From assembly GCA_910585725.1 (NCBI GenBank), contig CAJUFA010000003.1:1-64000 (forward strand): DNA of 64,000 nucleotides, given 5' to 3'. The stretch comes from an uncultured Dorea sp. (GTDB lineage: Bacteria > Bacillota > Clostridia > Lachnospirales > Lachnospiraceae). Positions 33,898 to 43,396 of this stretch are shown piece after piece. The notes under the pieces were generated by a model. The model worked only from the letters and a program-made list of their open reading frames with translations, was not told the DNA's origin and did not search any database. Numbering within the stretch: position 1 is the first letter of the stretch; the number at the start of each line of letters is the position of its first letter. The position numbers and the translations under genes were made by a program.

Positions 33898-34800
33898 ATG
33901 AATGGTACAGAGATTTCTCTGGAGAAATTAAGGCAGAGAGATACAAGAAGGGTCGCGGCGTTGTTTTTGGCGCCGGTGGCAATATTAATGGCGGTTTATA
34001 TCATTTACCCGATCGTAGATACTTTTATAACAAGTACATATCAGTGGAACGGAATCTCGGCTGCGAAGAAATTTATCGGAATTAATAACTGGAAGACGTT
34101 AATAGCAGATTCCAGTTTCTGGATTGCATTCCGTAATAATTTTGTGATCATGGTGTTGTCTATCTGTATTCAGATTCCCATTGGACTTGCACTGGCAACA
34201 TTCCTTGATTTTGGTGGAAAGAGACTCACTGTATTCAAGGTTATCTGGTTTATCCCGCTTCTGATGTCGTCAGTTGCAATTGGTTTTCTCTTTACTTATG
34301 CTCTGGCGACCAACGGAGGACTGGTAAGTACAATCTCCGGCTGGTTCGGAGGAGGAAATGTTGATCTTCTTGGTAATCCCAAGACGGCGCTTCTGACGGT
34401 TATAGCGGTTATCTGCTGGCAGTTTACACCATTCTATATGGTATACTTCATGGCGGCGTTCACAAATATTCCGTATGATGTCTTCGAGGCTGCGAGGATA
34501 GACGGAGCTACCAGAGGACAGTATTTCTGGAAGATAGCATTTCCACTTCTGGTTCCATCCATGAAGAGCGCTGCGATCCTGTCGATGGTAGGTTCTCTGA
34601 AGTATTTCGACCTGATCTACGTTATGACGGGAGGCGGTCCTGGTACGTCGACGGAATTGATGGCTACTTATATGTATAAGCAGTCTTTTAGCACCTTTAA
34701 CATGGGTTATGGTTCCGCCGTGGCGGGAGGAATGTTTATCCTGATCTCCATGGTATCGCTGATTACTATGAAGATTTTGAATGGGAAAGAGGAGGCGTAA
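33898..34800 (+). CDS. Sugar ABC transporter permease, MalF-like
   Basis: 300 residues, six predicted helices. The EAA loop that docks with the ATPase reads FEAARIDGATRGQYFWKIAFP, near residues 195-215. VAALFLAPVAILMAVYIIYP opens the first helix. It pairs with the MalG-like protein six bases downstream. No cognate ATPase gene is in the locus, so a shared MsmK/UgpC-type ATPase elsewhere on the chromosome is implied, as is common for CUT1 systems in Firmicutes. Confidence 0.93.
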   Translation: MNGTEISLEKLRQRDTRRVAALFLAPVAILMAVYIIYPIVDTFITSTYQWNGISAAKKFIGINNWKTLIADSSFWIAFRNNFVIMVLSICIQIPIGLALATFLDFGGKRLTVFKVIWFIPLLMSSVAIGFLFTYALATNGGLVSTISGWFGGGNVDLLGNPKTALLTVIAVICWQFTPFYMVYFMAAFTNIPYDVFEAARIDGATRGQYFWKIAFPLLVPSMKSAAILSMVGSLKYFDLIYVMTGGGPGTSTELMATYMYKQSFSTFNMGYGSAVAGGMFILISMVSLITMKILNGKEEA

Positions 34801-34805
34801 GTAAT

Positions 34806-35654
34806 ATGGATCAATATAAGAAGAATAAACAAAAGAGTATTATATGCTGGGTGATTGCGTTTGCTTTAGCGATTTTTTACATGCTTGTTTCATTTATGCC
34901 TTTTATATTTATGGTGCTGAACTCCTTCAAAGAGAAGTTTGAAATGCTTACGAAGGGGGTTTTTAACCTTCCAGATTCTTTGAATTTTTCTAATTATACA
35001 GAGGTTCTGACGGGTGGATTTGGGAAATATTTTATGAATAGTGTGATTGTACTGACAATTTCACTAATCCTTTTGTTATTCATCTCAGCATGCGCGTCTT
35101 ATCCGTTGGCAAGATTCAAGTTTAAGTTGGCAGGCCCCATCTACGCAGGGATTGTAGCCTGTATGTCGATTCCGGTACATATCACGCTGATTCCGGTATT
35201 CAAGATGAGCAGGGCTACGGGATTATATGACAGCATCTGGGCTTTGATCGGACCATATATCGCATTTGCAGTACCGATTTCCGTCTTCATTCTTACCAGC
35301 TTCATGAAGGGAATCCCAAGAGAAATCGAGGAGTCGGCAGAGATCGACGGCTGCGGGAAGATTCAGATGTTTTTCTCAATTATCCTTCCTTTGGCCAAAC
35401 CGGGACTTGCAACGCTGGCAATTTATAATGGTGTAAATATGTGGAATGAATTTTCATTCGCCTATACATTGACACAGTCGTCAGAAAATCGTACGCTGCC
35501 GTTAGCAATATGGGAATTCCAGGGACAGTATTCTATGAATACGCCGATGATTATGGCAGTTTTAACTTTGACGCTCTTGCCGATGATCGTCATGTTTATT
35601 ATTTTCCAGGATAAACTGGTGAAGGGTATGACGGCAGGCGCTGTAAAGGGTTAA
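34806..35654 (+). CDS. Sugar ABC transporter permease, MalG-like
   Basis: 282 residues, six helices. Its EAA loop is IEESAEIDGCGKIQMFFSIILP with the conserved Gly, near residues 178-198, and FNLPDSLNFSNYTEVL is the usual extracytoplasmic stretch before helix 2. It completes the CUT1 membrane channel with the MalF-like neighbour. A terminator-like hairpin follows directly, before the two-component genes. Confidence 0.93.
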   Translation: MDQYKKNKQKSIICWVIAFALAIFYMLVSFMPFIFMVLNSFKEKFEMLTKGVFNLPDSLNFSNYTEVLTGGFGKYFMNSVIVLTISLILLLFISACASYPLARFKFKLAGPIYAGIVACMSIPVHITLIPVFKMSRATGLYDSIWALIGPYIAFAVPISVFILTSFMKGIPREIEESAEIDGCGKIQMFFSIILPLAKPGLATLAIYNGVNMWNEFSFAYTLTQSSENRTLPLAIWEFQGQYSMNTPMIMAVLTLTLLPMIVMFIIFQDKLVKGMTAGAVKG

Positions 35655-35661
35655 GAGATAC

Positions 35662-35696
35662 AAAAAGAGCAGCATGCAAAGCATGGCGCTCTTTTT
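35662..35696 (+). terminator. Terminator-like hairpin after the permease genes
   Basis: An outer stem AAAAGAGC with GCTCTTTT and an inner ATGC/GCAT stem around AAA are followed by a T run. Confidence 0.8.
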
Positions 35697-35729
35697 CTCA
35701 ATACAGATGTCGGATCTTTTGAGGAAAAA

Positions 35730-37526
35730 GTGATTATGAAGAGATGGAAAGAACGAATCAGCAGATGGAAATTTGATAGAAAAATGCAGGCGCTTATCAT
35801 TATGTCCATTACGTTTACAACATTGATTGTTCTGGTTATATCGACGGTATCATCCGTAACATCGTTGAAAACAAAATCAATCGAATTACTGCAGGATAAG
35901 AACGCCTCGCTGGCAGAAAACTATCAGAATATGCTGGAAGAATATAAGGCGATGAGTATTGCCCTGGTCATTGACCAGTCTGTGCAGCGTTATTTGAGAT
36001 GCCAGGATAAGCAAAATGTGGAATATGCACAGGCAGTCGTGGAAGCAAATAATGTCCTTTCAAGCAGTCTGAATATGTCTGCAGATCTTAATTTTATCGC
36101 AGTCGTCAGCTATCAAATGGAAGATTATCTCTACAGGGGGAAGATGGCGATATCCGCGTCGGACTCCCAACAGGCGTATGAGCAGGATTTTCGGCAGAGT
36201 AAGAATGGTCAGAACAGCACGCTGAAAATAGGATTTTCTAACGCGTATCTTAAAGGAAAGCAGTATACGGTAAACGTGTATTTTCCTATCTATAGTTTGG
36301 AACGGGTTATGGAGGAGCGGGGACTTCTGTGTATGAACTATTCCAATCCTGTCCTGAACCAGATCATCAATGAGGAAGAAGGCGGGCAGAGGACGAAAGT
36401 AGTGGATACGGACGGCGGAGTTGTAGCGGCGGGAGATATAGAGGAAATAGGGACGACCGTAGATTATATTGACAGCCTTATAAAGGAGCAGGGAATTTTT
36501 AAGCAGAAAGGCAGAATCTATATCTACCAGAAAGTCCGTGGATGGAACTTCTATATTGTCAGCAGTATTGCGTCTATTGAACTTTACCGGCCAAGTATCC
36601 GTACGATCAGCCTTATGATATGGATTCTGTTGATTTTAATAGTTGTCAGCTATATGGTCGTAAAAAGGGTGATCAGAAGAGTGTATCATCCGTTAGATAA
36701 TGTGGTACGGAAGATGGATGACGTTGCGTCGGGGGCGTTGTCTGTTAGGATTGACGAGGGAGTTATGGGTGAGGATTTTGTAAAGCTTGCGACGGGTTTT
36801 AATTCTATGATGGAAGAAATCCTGGTGCTCATGGAGCAGGTAAAGCAGGAGCAGCATCAGATTGAGCAGATTCGTTTTAACTCCCTGCAGTCTCAGATAC
36901 AGCCTCATTTCCTTTATAATACGCTGGACTGTATCCATTGGCAGGCAGTGTCGGACGGAAATCAGGAGATATCCACGCTTGTGAAAGCATTGGCAAGATA
37001 TTACAGGATCTGCTTAAGCAAAGGGCATGATGTTATTTCGCTTGAAATGGAGATGGAACATGTGCGGAACTATCTGATTATCCAGAATATGAGGTATGAC
37101 CATATCATAGGAAGTGAAATCACCTTGGGTAAAGGCTGCAGGGACGCGATGATCCCCAAACTGACATTACAGCCTTTGGTGGAAAACTCAATCTATCATG
37201 GTATTAAGGTGAGGGACGGGAAAGAGGGAAGTATTTCCCTTACGGCAAGGAGGGAGGGAGACATCGTAGAAATTATCCTTGCCGATACCGGGACAGGTAT
37301 GGCTCAGAGACAGATTGATGAGATGAATCAGCATTTATCCGAGTATGATGAATCTTTTGGGTATGGGGTACGCAATGTAAATAAAAGGATTGAACTGCTC
37401 TATGGAGCAGAGTATGGACTGCATTATCTGCGGAATGTGTCGGGAGGCGTTACCGTAGAGATTCGTATTCCTTATGTAACAAAGATACAGGAAGAAAAGA
37501 TACAGGGAGAGATTATTAATGTATAA
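35730..37526 (+). CDS. Sensor histidine kinase, YesM/LytS family
   Basis: 598 residues. Two transmembrane helices (residues ~21-42 and ~293-312) flank a ~250-residue extracellular dCache-like sensor; a HAMP segment follows. The His_kinase domain has SLQSQIQPHFLYNTLD (phospho-His about 393), and the ATPase part has PLVENSIYHGIK (N box) and ADTGTGM (G1). The start may be GTG 35730 or ATG 35736. It pairs with the YesN-type regulator whose gene overlaps its last codons. With the adjacent transporter it probably senses an extracellular sugar, directly or through the binding protein. Confidence 0.9.
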   Translation: MIMKRWKERISRWKFDRKMQALIIMSITFTTLIVLVISTVSSVTSLKTKSIELLQDKNASLAENYQNMLEEYKAMSIALVIDQSVQRYLRCQDKQNVEYAQAVVEANNVLSSSLNMSADLNFIAVVSYQMEDYLYRGKMAISASDSQQAYEQDFRQSKNGQNSTLKIGFSNAYLKGKQYTVNVYFPIYSLERVMEERGLLCMNYSNPVLNQIINEEEGGQRTKVVDTDGGVVAAGDIEEIGTTVDYIDSLIKEQGIFKQKGRIYIYQKVRGWNFYIVSSIASIELYRPSIRTISLMIWILLILIVVSYMVVKRVIRRVYHPLDNVVRKMDDVASGALSVRIDEGVMGEDFVKLATGFNSMMEEILVLMEQVKQEQHQIEQIRFNSLQSQIQPHFLYNTLDCIHWQAVSDGNQEISTLVKALARYYRICLSKGHDVISLEMEMEHVRNYLIIQNMRYDHIIGSEITLGKGCRDAMIPKLTLQPLVENSIYHGIKVRDGKEGSISLTARREGDIVEIILADTGTGMAQRQIDEMNQHLSEYDESFGYGVRNVNKRIELLYGAEYGLHYLRNVSGGVTVEIRIPYVTKIQEEKIQGEIINV

Positions 37527-39084
37527 AGTACTGGTTGTGGACGACGAGAAAATGATCCGTATGGGAATCAAAAAGGTGATACGATGGGATGAGCTTGGGA
37601 TTGGGGATGTCTTCACGGCGTCTTCGGCGAGAGAGGCGCTTGAGATTCTTAAAGAGCACAAGCCTGAGATCATGATTACAGATATCCAGATGTCTGAGAT
37701 GTCGGGCCTGGAACTTATTGAGACGGCAAGAGAGTTTCAGCCTAAACTACGGGTACTTGTGCTGACCGGATATGATAATTTCGAGTATGCCAGACAGAGT
37801 CTGAGACTTAAGGTACAGGATTTTTTCCTGAAACCGGCTGATGAAAATGATCTGTCTCAGGCAATTAGGGAACAGGTAGCATATCTTAAGAAGGAAGAAG
37901 CGGAAGTAAAAAATTCTTTGCTTGTACAGCGGACAAGGGGCGTAGCGGAACAGATGCGTCTGGAGACGTATATGCGTAACATGATACACCGCAGAGAAGA
38001 CGGAAGGATCATTGAAAACCCATATGATTATTTCAGGCAGGACAGGATATACGGCTTTCAGGTCGCGATGGTTGTTCCGGCGCTATGTATAGACGGCCAG
38101 TTATCGGAGAAGAGTTTCCGGGAGATGTCCATGAAAAATATCTGTATCAGTATCGTGGACGCGGAGGAAGAGGGAATTACATTTCTGGATGACGACGGTA
38201 CGATCATTATTGTATATTTCCTTAAAGAGGAAGAAGATTCTTCACTGGAAAGAACCAGGGAGCTTGCGGATATATTGCAGGACGAATTTGACAGCAGGCC
38301 GAGGATGGTAATAGGGAGCGTGGTGGAGAAATTCGAGAATCTGTATGTATCGTATCATGACGCCAGACATCTGCTGAACACGGAAAAAGAAGGGATACAA
38401 GATATCATACAGTTATTGGGAGAACAGAATAAGAACCATATCTTTCAGGATATTTATGCAGAACTTAAGGACATTATGTGCAGTAATATCGGGAATACAG
38501 AATATGTACTGAAAGCATTCCGCACTTTTAAGAGGGCGACGGAATCTTATAATCTGTCCCGGCAGACCGTACGCAGGCTGTGCTTTGAACTTGCCTCTTC
38601 CATTTATTTCTCTTATCTGGGGGAGGCGGGAGAGGCCGAGGGAGTGAAGCTCGACGCATTGTCGAAGAGTCTGCGTTCCGCTTCAAGGGATGAAGCGTGT
38701 GAAGTTTCGGAGATGTTCCTCTCCCAGATGCTTGGGAGCCAGGAAGAGAATGTGCATGAGATCATCGCGAAAGCCAAGTATTACATATCCGAGCATCTGA
38801 CAGAGGAGCTGACGGTATCTAATATCGCCTTATCCCTCTATATTACGCCGAATTACTTCTCGCGTCTCTTTAAGCGAGTGACGAAGGAGGGATGCAACGA
38901 ATATATCGTGCGTAAGAGAATTGAGAAAGCCAAGTCGCTGCTTGACGCCACCAGTTTGAAGGTAGGCGAGATCGCCATGATGGTGGGATACCGGGATACG
39001 AATTACTTTTCCCTGGCTTTTAAAAAGCATACAGGGAAATCTCCCACGAAATACAGGGAGGAGATCCAGAACGTAAAAGAATAA
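37519..39084 (+). CDS. Response regulator, YesN type (receiver plus AraC domain)
   Basis: 521 residues. The receiver domain (KVLVVDDEKMIRMGIKKV) has its phosphoacceptor Asp in IMITDIQMSEMSG and the conserved Lys in FFLKPADE. A central ~250-residue region follows. The C-terminal AraC DNA-binding domain has two helix-turn-helices (LTVSNIALSLYITPNYFSRLFKR-like and KVGEIAMMVGYRDTNYFSLAFKKHTG), written here in parts. It overlaps the kinase gene by eight bases. The likely target is the dyad-rich promoter at 32372-32444 or the GH3 gene downstream. Confidence 0.92.
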   Translation: MYKVLVVDDEKMIRMGIKKVIRWDELGIGDVFTASSAREALEILKEHKPEIMITDIQMSEMSGLELIETAREFQPKLRVLVLTGYDNFEYARQSLRLKVQDFFLKPADENDLSQAIREQVAYLKKEEAEVKNSLLVQRTRGVAEQMRLETYMRNMIHRREDGRIIENPYDYFRQDRIYGFQVAMVVPALCIDGQLSEKSFREMSMKNICISIVDAEEEGITFLDDDGTIIIVYFLKEEEDSSLERTRELADILQDEFDSRPRMVIGSVVEKFENLYVSYHDARHLLNTEKEGIQDIIQLLGEQNKNHIFQDIYAELKDIMCSNIGNTEYVLKAFRTFKRATESYNLSRQTVRRLCFELASSIYFSYLGEAGEAEGVKLDALSKSLRSASRDEACEVSEMFLSQMLGSQEENVHEIIAKAKYYISEHLTEELTVSNIALSLYITPNYFSRLFKRVTKEGCNEYIVRKRIEKAKSLLDATSLKVGEIAMMVGYRDTNYFSLAFKKHTGKSPTKYREEIQNVKE

Positions 39085-39102
39085 AGAAAGGGTGTTTAAA
39101 AA

Positions 39103-41226
39103 ATGAAAAATTACAAAAAAGAGAGAGCAGAAGCAAGAAAAAAGGCAAAGGAACTGGTGGCAAAGATGACCCTGATGGAGAAAGCGGCCCAGCTTAAGTA
39201 TGACGCCGCTCCCGTACAGAGACTCGGCGTCCCTGCTTATAACTACTGGAACGAGGCTCTGCATGGCGTCGCCAGGGCGGGAGTTGCAACCATGTTTCCC
39301 CAGGCTATTGGAATGGCGGCGGCTTTTGACGAAGACATCATGAAAAAGGTGGGAGATATCATTGCCACAGAGGGGAGGGCGAAATATAATGCTTACTCCG
39401 GGCAGGGAGACCGAGATATCTATAAGGGGCTGACGTTCTGGTCGCCGAATGTCAATATCTTCCGTGATCCTCGATGGGGCAGAGGGCATGAAACTTATGG
39501 AGAGGATCCATATCTTACGTCCAGGTTAGGCGTCAGATTCGTAGAAGGACTCCAGGGAGAAGGGCCTGTGATGAAAGCGGCGGCATGTGCGAAGCATTAC
39601 GCGGTCCATAGCGGGCCAGAGTCGTTACGCCATGAATTTGATGCCAGTGTCAGTCTGAAAGAGATGTGGGAGACGTATCTTCCGGCCTTTGAGGCTCTGG
39701 TAAAAGAAGCGGACGTAGAAGCCGTGATGGGAGCTTACAATCGAACGAACGGAGAACCCTGCTGCGGGCATAAATATCTGATGGAAGATATTTTAAGGGG
39801 AAAATGGGGATTTGACGGACATTTCACATCAGATTGCTGGGCGATCAAAGATTTTCATGAGAATCATCAGGTAACGAAGAACGCCAGAGAGTCGGCGGCA
39901 TTGGCTCTCAAGCGCGGCTGCGACGTCAACTGCGGAAATACATATCTGCATCTTCTTGCGGCTGTGGAAGAAGGGCTTATTACGGAAGACGAGATTACGA
40001 CCGCGGCCGAAAGACTGCTTACAACCAGATTCCTTCTGGGATTATTTGACGGAAGCGAATATGATAAGATCCCTTACGAGGCGGTGGAATGTAAAGAACA
40101 TGTGGATGCGGCTGTGGACCTTGCCAGGAAGGGATGCGTTCTTCTTAAGAACGACGGGATTCTTCCTCTTGACAAAACGAAGATTCAGACAATCGGCGTT
40201 ATAGGGCCGAATGCGGACAACAGGGGTTCGCTGATCGGGAATTATCATGGAACTTCCTCCCGCTATATTACGGCGCTTGAAGGAATTCAGGATGAGGTCG
40301 GCGACGAGGTGCGCGTCCTGTATTCAGAGGGATGTCATCTGGAGAAAGACAGGGTGGAGAATCTTGCATGGAGACAGGACCGGATCTCCGAAGCGGTTGT
40401 AACGGCCAGGCACAGCGACGTGGTAATCCTCTGCGTAGGATTGGACGAGACATTAGAGGGCGAGGAAGGAGATGCAGGAAATAGTGATGCGTCGGGAGAT
40501 AAGAAGGATCTTCATCTTCCCAAAGTGCAGGAAGAGCTGATTGAGAAGGTAACGGCTGTGGGGAAACCGACCATCGTGGTTCTCATGGCGGGAAGCTCTA
40601 TAGATCTTAAGTATGCCGAAGAGCATTGCAACGGAATCCTTTTGGCATGGTATCCGGGAGCAAGAGGAGGCAAAGCAGTGGCGGATCTTCTGTTTGGAAA
40701 TGTATCCCCTTCAGGAAAGCTCCCGGTTACATTCTATAAGGACCTGGCAGAGCTGCCGGAATTCACGGATTATTCCATGAAGAACCGTACATACCGTTAT
40801 ATGGAGCAGGAACCGTTGTATCCGTTCGGATATGGACTCTCTTATGGGGATGTACATGTGCTGGATGCGGAGGTTGTCGGCGAGACGACAGAAGAAACGG
40901 ATATCCGGGTCAGGGTTACTGTTGAGAACAAGGGAACGGTGGACACGGACGAAGTTATTCAGGTATACATCAAGGATCTGGAATCGGAGTTGGCCGTACC
41001 GAATTACAGTCTGTGCGGATTTCAAAGACTGTCCGTGAAAGCGGGCGAAAAGCAGACGCTGGAGCTGACGGCGCCGAACCAGGCAATGAGCGTGGTGGAC
41101 GAAGCAGGAGAGCGCCGTATTGACAGCAAGAGATTTATGCTGTTTGTGGGAACCTCACAGCCGGACGGCAGGAGTCTTGCGCTTACAGGAAAGAAACCGG
41201 TTGAGATTCTTATGAACTTAGCGTAG
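39103..41226 (+). CDS. GH3 glycoside hydrolase, probable beta-xylosidase
   Basis: 707 residues with no signal peptide, so cytoplasmic. The N-terminal TIM-barrel carries NYWNEALHGVAR, FRDPRWGRGHETYGEDP, KHYAVHSGPE and the nucleophile Asp244 in TSDCWAI. The alpha/beta sandwich begins near LKNDGILPLD, and the C-terminal FnIII-like domain holds LYPFGYGLSYGD. The WNEALHGVAR/ETYGEDP combination is typical of xylosidase or arabinosidase members rather than plain beta-glucosidases. It acts beside the GH120 enzyme; the two unrelated folds may split the work by chain length or linkage. Starts 18 bases after the regulator. Confidence 0.9.
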   Translation: MKNYKKERAEARKKAKELVAKMTLMEKAAQLKYDAAPVQRLGVPAYNYWNEALHGVARAGVATMFPQAIGMAAAFDEDIMKKVGDIIATEGRAKYNAYSGQGDRDIYKGLTFWSPNVNIFRDPRWGRGHETYGEDPYLTSRLGVRFVEGLQGEGPVMKAAACAKHYAVHSGPESLRHEFDASVSLKEMWETYLPAFEALVKEADVEAVMGAYNRTNGEPCCGHKYLMEDILRGKWGFDGHFTSDCWAIKDFHENHQVTKNARESAALALKRGCDVNCGNTYLHLLAAVEEGLITEDEITTAAERLLTTRFLLGLFDGSEYDKIPYEAVECKEHVDAAVDLARKGCVLLKNDGILPLDKTKIQTIGVIGPNADNRGSLIGNYHGTSSRYITALEGIQDEVGDEVRVLYSEGCHLEKDRVENLAWRQDRISEAVVTARHSDVVILCVGLDETLEGEEGDAGNSDASGDKKDLHLPKVQEELIEKVTAVGKPTIVVLMAGSSIDLKYAEEHCNGILLAWYPGARGGKAVADLLFGNVSPSGKLPVTFYKDLAELPEFTDYSMKNRTYRYMEQEPLYPFGYGLSYGDVHVLDAEVVGETTEETDIRVRVTVENKGTVDTDEVIQVYIKDLESELAVPNYSLCGFQRLSVKAGEKQTLELTAPNQAMSVVDEAGERRIDSKRFMLFVGTSQPDGRSLALTGKKPVEILMNLA

Positions 41227-41279
41227 ATGAGCGCTTAACGGCGCTATGATACGGAACAGGCAGGAAAGGATTCAAGGAG

Positions 41280-42392
41280 ATGGGAAAAAAGACGAGAAAA
41301 AAGATTATGGCAGGAATCTTATGTCTGATAATTCTTTTATTAACAGGATGCTCGGGGAAGAAGGAAGAGAGCGATACCCGGAGTTCTTTACAAAGCGGGG
41401 AGCAGACGGAGGAAGCGGCAGGAGAAAATACGGAGCAGACAGAGGAAGCGGCAGGAGAAAATACGGAGCAGACAGAGGATGTGACAGAAGAAGACGGCTC
41501 CAGGTCAAACGAGAAAGAGCTTAGACAGGCGGCGGCGCCGCAATTTATTCCAAACGGTATCCGAAGCGTCTCTCTTAAGAAAGACGGGCAGGAGTTTTTG
41601 CATATCTCAAAGGAACCGGCAGAGTATAAGATGAGTTTTGACTATTGGGAGATTCTGAATCCATATGATGAGAATGCCACGATGGATACGGAAGTCATGT
41701 TTGAGATGTTTGAAGAACTGTGCAGCCTTAGATTTACAGAGACCGTCACGACAGAAGAGGGGATGGATACGGGGATTCAGGATTCAGATATGGGAATTAC
41801 GGTAGAATATGTGGATACGACGGACGACTCGCAGGCAAAGAGTGTGAATTCTGCAGATACCAGGGCAGAGATCATTCTGGGTAAAGAAGACGGAAACGGC
41901 GGCCGCTATGCTGTGACATCCAATAATAAAGACGAGGTTTTTGTTCTGCCGGAAGAAACTTTGCGGATGATATATGCCAGAAAACCTTTTGATTATATCT
42001 TGAAGATTCCGGTACTCATCTCTGCGGATACGGTGGAAGCTGTAGAGCTTTCTGCGGACGGCGAGAAGTATGAGATTGGATTGGACACGGCAAAGGATTC
42101 TTACAGGTTCGGAAAGAAAAAGGTTAAGAAAGAAGAATTTGCCGCCTTATATCAGGCGCTTTCCGAGATTAAGCTGGTTTCGGAGATGGAGCAGGAAGAA
42201 AACGGCGGGAAGGAAGATCCCAAGCTTTCGGTAATTTACCGCAGGAATACCGGGGACGCGCCAGATGTCCGCGTATCTTACTACTTTTATGACGCGGAAT
42301 TTGATTCGGTGGAGATTGACGGGAAAGAAAGATTTCTGGTCAGAAAGGAAGAGGTTGAGACCGTTATCGAACAAATAAAAAAAGTATTTTAA
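41280..42392 (+). CDS. Lipoprotein, DUF4340-like
   Basis: 370 residues. The signal ends LLLTGC, a good lipobox, followed by an acidic linker holding a 33-base tandem repeat (EQTEEAAGENT twice plus a partial third, 41400-41480). The folded part has RSVSLKKDGQEF, YKMSFDYWEI, a VTSNNKDEVFVLPEETL strand pattern and a second, similar half near DTVEAVELSADGEKYEIG, as in DUF4340 proteins. These occur near gliding/ABC modules, but their function is unknown. Its place after GH3 may be coincidental. A terminator follows. Confidence 0.7.
   Translation: MGKKTRKKIMAGILCLIILLLTGCSGKKEESDTRSSLQSGEQTEEAAGENTEQTEEAAGENTEQTEDVTEEDGSRSNEKELRQAAAPQFIPNGIRSVSLKKDGQEFLHISKEPAEYKMSFDYWEILNPYDENATMDTEVMFEMFEELCSLRFTETVTTEEGMDTGIQDSDMGITVEYVDTTDDSQAKSVNSADTRAEIILGKEDGNGGRYAVTSNNKDEVFVLPEETLRMIYARKPFDYILKIPVLISADTVEAVELSADGEKYEIGLDTAKDSYRFGKKKVKKEEFAALYQALSEIKLVSEMEQEENGGKEDPKLSVIYRRNTGDAPDVRVSYYFYDAEFDSVEIDGKERFLVRKEEVETVIEQIKKVF
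41400..41480 (+). repeat. In-frame 33-bp tandem repeat, 2.5 copies, in a lipoprotein linker
   Basis: Copies at 41400-41432 and 41433-41465 differ at one base; a 15-base partial copy follows. The unit encodes EQTEEAAGENT. Confidence 0.95.
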
Positions 42393-42412
42393 AAAGGGAA
42401 AAATGTAGTAAA

Positions 42413-42457
42413 AGCCAGATGTGGACGGCGTTTTAGCTGTTTTACATCCGGCTTTTA
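42413..42457 (+). terminator. Terminator after the DUF4340-like gene
   Basis: AGCCAGATGT pairs with ACATCCGGCT with one mismatch over a 21-base loop, followed by TTTTA. It also lies at the end of the converging minus-strand gene. Confidence 0.7.
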
Positions 42458-43036
42458 TAATGTATAAACATCTTTTTTTGAAACAGCTGCGTGAGTTAAT
42501 TCACTATATTTATTCGCTATATAATAAATTACTCCTTTTATCTCATTAGAGTAATTTCCAGATGAATTTAAGAAATCTGAAAACATTTTTTTGTCTAATT
42601 TCTGATAAGATGCAGAATAAATTAAACGTATTAAGCTTCGATAAAAATCTGCAACGAGAGGGTCTTCGGGGTCGAATTCCAAATTTTCAAAAATACCGTA
42701 TTTTGCAATATAACACGGCGGTTTTTCAAAAAATATATCAATTAGTTGATATGTATCGTCAAATGACTTACTGAGTAACACTTTTAGGATATCTCCGAAA
42801 TTATCTACTTTTTCATTATCGGTTTTTCTTTCTCCAAGTAAATGTTTGCCGGTTTCAGTAAGAGAGTACCACTTTTCTTTGCCTTTTGACGTCTGTTTCA
42901 CAAGAGATTTTTTTAATAGTTTCTTTATTCTATTTGAAAAAGTGGAAGGTGAAATGTTGAGCTTGTCTGCTATAACAGATGCCTGAGCATTTTCTAACAT
43001 ATCTATCGCCTGTAATGTTTCTAAAATAATTTCCAT
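42455..43036 (-). CDS. Winged-helix (MarR/ArsR-like) transcriptional regulator
   Basis: 193 residues. Residues ~1-75 form a winged helix: helices EIILETLQAIDMLENAQASV, recognition helix ISPSTFSNRIKKLLKKSL, and a wing KQTSKGKEKWYSLTETGKHLL. The remaining ~110 residues are helical with no membrane segment and probably dimerise. The gene is noticeably AT-rich next to its neighbours and stands alone on the minus strand, which suggests it moved in. Its target may be the dyad at 43155-43174, but no regulated enzyme lies beside it. It could be a repressor of the divergent radical-SAM gene or of itself. Confidence 0.7.
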   Translation of the reverse strand: MEIILETLQAIDMLENAQASVIADKLNISPSTFSNRIKKLLKKSLVKQTSKGKEKWYSLTETGKHLLGERKTDNEKVDNFGDILKVLLSKSFDDTYQLIDIFFEKPPCYIAKYGIFENLEFDPEDPLVADFYRSLIRLIYSASYQKLDKKMFSDFLNSSGNYSNEIKGVIYYIANKYSELTHAAVSKKDVYTL

Positions 43037-43154
43037 AAGACAGTCCTCTTTTTTAAGGAATTTAACATATATTTAGAATACACTATTTTTGAAGAAAATG
43101 AAATATATAATATATAAAATGAAGTGAAAAAATGAAATGAAATATTACATGTTC

Positions 43155-43174
43155 TTTGCAAGATCTCTTGCAAA
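43155..43174 (+). promoter_or_regulatory. Perfect nine-base dyad upstream of a promoter
   Basis: TTTGCAAGA-TC-TCTTGCAAA is a perfect inverted repeat that ends five bases before the -35 box of the 43180 promoter. It is a candidate repressor or activator operator. Confidence 0.6.
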
Positions 43175-43179
43175 AAAGC

Positions 43180-43208
43180 TTGCCCTTCTATATAAAGAAT
43201 GGTATAAT
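43180..43208 (+). promoter_or_regulatory. Sigma-A promoter of the radical-SAM gene
   Basis: TTGCCC at 43180 and TATAAT at 43203 are separated by 17 bases. The leader would be ~185 bases long. Confidence 0.7.
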
Positions 43209-43396
43209 TTATGCATACACAATATGAACAGACGTTATGTTGTTAATATATTGATTCTTCTTTCTTAAATAGCTTCAATCAAAAAAATTTTTCTGCCAAC
43301 AGATATTATCTTGTTGGCAATTTGTATGTAAACATATGAATTTATTTTTACCATGTACAGTATGAAATAAAAGCTAAGAAAATCGAAAGGAAACCT

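Larger units (their letters stand above)
43037..43396. other. AT-rich divergent intergenic region
   Basis: No gene of useful length is seen in this 360-base gap. It holds low-complexity AT sequence near 43100, the dyad at 43155-43174, a good promoter at 43180-43208 and a hairpin (TGCCAACA with TGTTGGCA, 43294-43319) in the leader of the radical-SAM gene. Confidence 0.6.
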
